Shown: positions 61,901 through 64,000 of the stretch, piece by piece
How positions within the stretch are numbered: position 1 is the first letter of the stretch
Layout: every line of letters begins with the position of its first letter
From: an uncultured Roseovarius sp.
GTDB taxonomy: Bacteria; Pseudomonadota; Alphaproteobacteria; Rhodobacterales; Rhodobacteraceae
Direction: 5' to 3'
DNA: 64,000 nucleotides
Assembly: GCF_947489715.1 (NCBI RefSeq)
Contig: NZ_CANLER010000009.1
Span: 62,001-126,000 of the forward strand
Notes under the pieces: model-generated
What the model saw: only the letters and a program-made list of their open reading frames with translations
Told to the model about the DNA's origin: nothing
Databases searched by the model: none
Position numbers and translations under genes: made by a program

Positions 61901-64000
61901 CAACACGATGGTGCAGCAACTGTCATCGTTCGCGGCGCAGGTGACCAAGCTGGCTAGTGATGTGGGCAACGAGGGCATTCTGGGCGGGCAGGCCAAGGTG
62001 GATGGTGTCTCGGGTATCTGGCAGGACCTGACCGAGAACGTGAACTCGATGGCGCGCAACCTGACCGAACAGGTGCGAGGCATCGCGACCGTGGTGACCG
62101 CGGTGGCCGAGGGTGATCTGAACCAGATCATCACGCTGGAAGCCAAGGGCGAGGTGGCGACGCTGGCGGATACGATCAACGGCATGATCAAGACACTGTC
62201 GATCTTCGCCGACGAGGTGACCAACGTGGCCCGCGATGTGGGAATCGAAGGCAAGCTGGGCGGGCAGGCCGACGTGCCGGGCGCGTCGGGCACATGGCGC
62301 GACCTGACCGATAACGTGAACGAACTGGCGCGCAACCTGACCAACCAGGTGCGTTCGATCAGTGACGTTGCGACGGCCGTGACCAAGGGCGATTACAGCC
62401 AGTCGGTCGAGGTCGAGGTGCGCGGCGAGATGGCGTTGCTGCGCGACTCGGTCAACCAGATGAACCAGTCGCTGGCGGACTCGACGGCGATCAACGAACA
62501 GCAGGACTGGCTGAAAACCAACCTGGCCGCCTTTACCCGCATGCTGCAGGGCGAACGCGACCTTGCCACCGTCGCGCAGAAGATCATCAGCGAACTGGCC
62601 AGCGTCATCGACGCCCAGCACGGCGCCTTCTATCTGTCCGAGACCGTCGACGGCGAAATGCGCCTGAAACTGGTGGCCTCCTATGCCTATCGCAAGCGCA
62701 AGACCGTGGCGAACGAGTTCAAGCTTGGCGAAGGTCTGATCGGTCAATGTGCGCTTGAGAAGCAGTGGATCGATATCCGTTCAGTGCCCGATGACTACAT
62801 CCAGATCAATTCGGGCCTGGGTGAAAGAACGCCCAAGAACATTCTGGTCAATCCGATCGTCTATGAGAATGAGGTCAAGGGTGTGGTCGAACTGGCGTCG
62901 TTCCACGAATTCACCGAAATCGAGCGTAACTTCCTTGAGCAGTTCTTTGAGACGCTGGGCACGATCATCATGAGCATCGAATCTGGTCAGCGTACGGAAG
63001 AGTTGCTGAAACAGTCGCAGCGCCTGACACAGGAGCTACAGAACCAGCAGGAAGAGTTGCAGCAGACCAACGAAGAGCTTGAAGAGAAGGCGCGCGAGGT
63101 TTCCGAACAGAACCGCGAGGTGGAGCGCAAGAATTCTGAGGTTGAAAGCGCGCGCGTGGAGCTTGAGGAAAAGGCGAAACAGCTTTCGCTGACTTCAAAA
63201 TACAAAAGCGAATTCCTGGCCAACATGTCCCACGAATTGCGCACGCCGCTGAACAGCCTGCTGATCCTGTCGCAGCAATTGTCCGACAACCCCGACAAGA
63301 ACCTGACGGAAAAACAGGTCGAACACGCCAAGACGATCTTTGCTTCGGGCCGTGATCTGTTGTCGCTGATCAACGAGGTGCTTGATCTGGCCAAGGTCGA
63401 ATCCGGGACAATGGCGATTGATGTCGCTGAAATGGAACTCAGCATTTTGCAGGACCGTCTGGAGCAAAGCTTTGGCGTCGTCGCGCAAGACAAGAAGCTG
63501 GACTTTGACCTAAACTATGGCTCGGATCTGCCCGGGACGATCAAGTCGGACGAGAAACGCCTGATGCAGGTCCTGCGCAATCTGCTGTCCAATGCCTTCA
63601 AGTTCACCGATAACGGCGGTGTCCGTTTGACGGTTGATGTCGCCAATGAGGGGTGGCGGCCGTCTGTTACAGCCCTGAATTCAGCCGAGCAGGTGATTTC
63701 GTTTGCCGTGTCGGACACCGGGATCGGGATCGAAAAGAACCGCCTTGGTGTCATTTTCGAGGCGTTCCAGCAGGCGGATGGCGGCACCAGCAGGCGTTTT
63801 GGCGGCACTGGTCTGGGGCTTTCGATCAGCCGCGAAATCGCCAACATGTTGGGTGGCGATCTGGTTGTCGAAAGCGAAGTTGGCGTGGGGTCGACCTTTA
63901 CCCTGTTCCTGCCTTCCAGGTTTGACCAGTCGCTTCCCGCGATCTCATCATCAAAAGAGATTGAAGATGCCGTGGTCGTTGCCGAAACGCCTGCCCCGAC
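58977..64000 (+). CDS. Giant poly-HAMP sensor kinase, 3' end beyond window
   Basis: The frame is open from TTG 58977 (no in-frame ATG before 59043; a stop lies at 58938) to the right edge, 1,674 codons so far. Residues 1-150 are a degenerate HAMP-like region ([19 protein letters not shown]). Eleven 92-residue HAMP-type repeats follow (about 155-1165), then a GAF domain (about 1180-1340, [19 protein letters not shown]), a glutamine/glutamate-rich coiled coil, HisKA with H1419 in [15 protein letters not shown], and HATPase_c with DTGIGIEKN and [12 protein letters not shown]. No transmembrane helix. Fungal group III (Nik1/Os-1) kinases share this build. A C-terminal receiver is likely past 64000. 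Confidence 0.92.
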   Translation, partial: MTQKKKTQPETAAEFELREILTMLNALKRGEFSTRVPEGLTGLKGKVADALNDLAEMNDVFANEITLTAEAIRRGRFRERIARSRRRGGWAAGVNGVNEIADELAGHANRMVAVVGSVAKGDLRQKIELEDGDESLKGDFLRHAKVVNSMVEKLDEFGSEVTRVAREVGVDGKLGAQARVKGVSGTWKDLTDNVNLMANNLTNQVRDIAQVTTAVAQGDLTKKITVEVRGEILELKNTINTMVDQLGSFADEVTRVAREVGTQGVLGGVAEVRGVAGTWRDLTNSVNLMADNLTNQVRSIAEVTNAVAQGDLTKKITVDARGEINDLKSTINTMVDQLRSFADEVTRVAREVGTDGVLGGQAEVRGVSGTWRELTENVNSMANNLTEQVRNIADVATAIAEGDLSRKITVDAKGEIRTLKETINSMVDRLQSFQSEVSRVAQLVGTEGTLGVQAEVRDVSGVWRELTENVNQMATNLTDQVRNIAEVTTAVANGDLSRKITVEVRGEVNQLKQTINQMVDTLNGFASEVTRMAREVGTEGVLGGQAEVRDVAGIWRELTNNVNQMANNLTSQVRNIAEVAQSVSQGDLSRKITVDARGEVLGLKETVNSMVDRLNSFGAEVTRLSREVGVEGKLGGVAEVEGVRGLWKELTDNVNLMATNLTDQVRDIADVTTAVAQGDLTRKITVEAKGEILELKNTINVMVDQLSSFSSEVTRLAREVGLEGKLGGQAEVRGISGTWRELTDNVNLMATNLTDQVRNISQVATAIAQGDLEKTIVVDARGEVLDLKNTVNTMVDRLRQFAGEVTRVAREVGTEGNLGGQARVEGVEGTWRDLTDNVNLMASNLTNQVRDIAKVTTAVAQGDLNQKITVEVRGEILELKNTINVMVDQLSSFADEVTRVARDVGVEGKLGGQADVQGVSGTWRDLTDNVNLMADNLTNQVRDIAQVTTAVAQGDLSKEITVEVRGEMLELKSTINTMVQQLSSFAAQVTKLASDVGNEGILGGQAKVDGVSGIWQDLTENVNSMARNLTEQVRGIATVVTAVAEGDLNQIITLEAKGEVATLADTINGMIKTLSIFADEVTNVARDVGIEGKLGGQADVPGASGTWRDLTDNVNELARNLTNQVRSISDVATAVTKGDYSQSVEVEVRGEMALLRDSVNQMNQSLADSTAINEQQDWLKTNLAAFTRMLQGERDLATVAQKIISELASVIDAQHGAFYLSETVDGEMRLKLVASYAYRKRKTVANEFKLGEGLIGQCALEKQWIDIRSVPDDYIQINSGLGERTPKNILVNPIVYENEVKGVVELASFHEFTEIERNFLEQFFETLGTIIMSIESGQRTEELLKQSQRLTQELQNQQEELQQTNEELEEKAREVSEQNREVERKNSEVESARVELEEKAKQLSLTSKYKSEFLANMSHELRTPLNSLLILSQQLSDNPDKNLTEKQVEHAKTIFASGRDLLSLINEVLDLAKVESGTMAIDVAEMELSILQDRLEQSFGVVAQDKKLDFDLNYGSDLPGTIKSDEKRLMQVLRNLLSNAFKFTDNGGVRLTVDVANEGWRPSVTALNSAEQVISFAVSDTGIGIEKNRLGVIFEAFQQADGGTSRRFGGTGLGLSISREIANMLGGDLVVESEVGVGSTFTLFLPSRFDQSLPAISSSKEIEDAVVVAETPAP
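59431..62466 (+). repeat. Eleven in-frame 276-bp repeats
   Basis: The codons for G-T-W-(K/R)-(D/E)-L-T recur at 59530, 59806, 60082, 60358, 60634, 60910, 61186, 61462, 61738, 62014 and 62290, exactly 276 bases apart without any indel. Each unit has the pattern [46 protein letters not shown]. Some adjacent units are near-identical at DNA level. Confidence 0.93.

Noticed and set aside
59431-62466. Regular repeats considered as CRISPR or tandem satellite
   Set aside because: The period is 276 bp, in frame, encodes HAMP-type helices and lacks unique spacers.

Overview
The window reads as chromosomal DNA of a marine alphaproteobacterium of the Rhodobacterales (Roseobacter group). The inference rests on gene content: a complete beta-hydroxyaspartate cycle (bhcRABCD), XdhABC with the membrane-bound cytochrome urate oxidase PuuD, an ECF11-type RpoE/ChrR pair, an H-NOX-like/GGDEF pair, a short SinR-like XRE regulator and a DUF1127 protein. 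Most genes have strong G/C third positions and Shine-Dalgarno sites. The exception is the first 1.9 kb, which is AT-richer and gene-poor.

Layout. 1-1.9 kb: apparent end of an integrated element, stopping at the 3' end of a tRNA-Thr(UGU). It holds a truncated unknown CDS, two tiny related membrane-protein genes and three degenerate copies of one repeat. 2-18.8 kb: mixed core and accessory genes: a sulfotransferase-like protein, a cysteine-synthase-like/PLP-decarboxylase operon, a PAS hybrid kinase with an OmpR-type regulator, an EamA exporter, a Bax-inhibitor-like protein, a LysR regulator, a quinone oxidoreductase, hisN, an 8-oxoguanine deaminase, a degenerate H-NOX with an HNOBA-GGDEF partner, and a secreted protein with a putative Cys-His-Asp triad.

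18.8-28.0 kb: a seven-gene minus-strand operon with a divergent GlxA/AraC regulator. It encodes what is needed to turn gamma-butyrobetaine or crotonobetaine into L-carnitine and then glycine betaine: ADP-forming CoA ligase, acyl-CoA dehydrogenase, CaiD-like hydratase, carnitine 3-dehydrogenase fused to a thioesterase, and a BKACE-type dehydrocarnitine cleavage enzyme.

28.1-45.7 kb: a purine/glyoxylate supercluster. It holds allE, bhcR, bhcABCD, xdhABC, two NCS2 permeases, allA, a PuuE-UraD fusion and uraH. Purine breakdown gives ureidoglycolate, AllA releases glyoxylate, and the Bhc enzymes convert glyoxylate plus glycine to oxaloacetate equivalents. The urate oxidase PuuD lies apart at 54.9 kb, beside a LysR regulator paralogous to the one next to xdhA. 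No allantoate-hydrolysing enzyme is visible.

46-54 kb: a methyltransferase, then a minus-strand catabolic-looking group (3-hydroxyisobutyrate-dehydrogenase-like, aldehyde dehydrogenase, orphan TRAP binding protein, SDR, Crp/Fnr), a structured 600-bp intergenic region and a VOC protein. 56-64 kb: rpoE-chrR, a REC-first histidine kinase, and a giant cytoplasmic kinase with eleven 92-residue HAMP-type repeats, a GAF domain and a kinase core, which runs off the right edge.

An 11-bp helically phased tandem repeat (four units) occurs in two distant intergenic gaps, 25,959-25,999 and 45,825-45,865, in the same orientation relative to transcription. No insertion sequence, CRISPR array or rRNA was seen.
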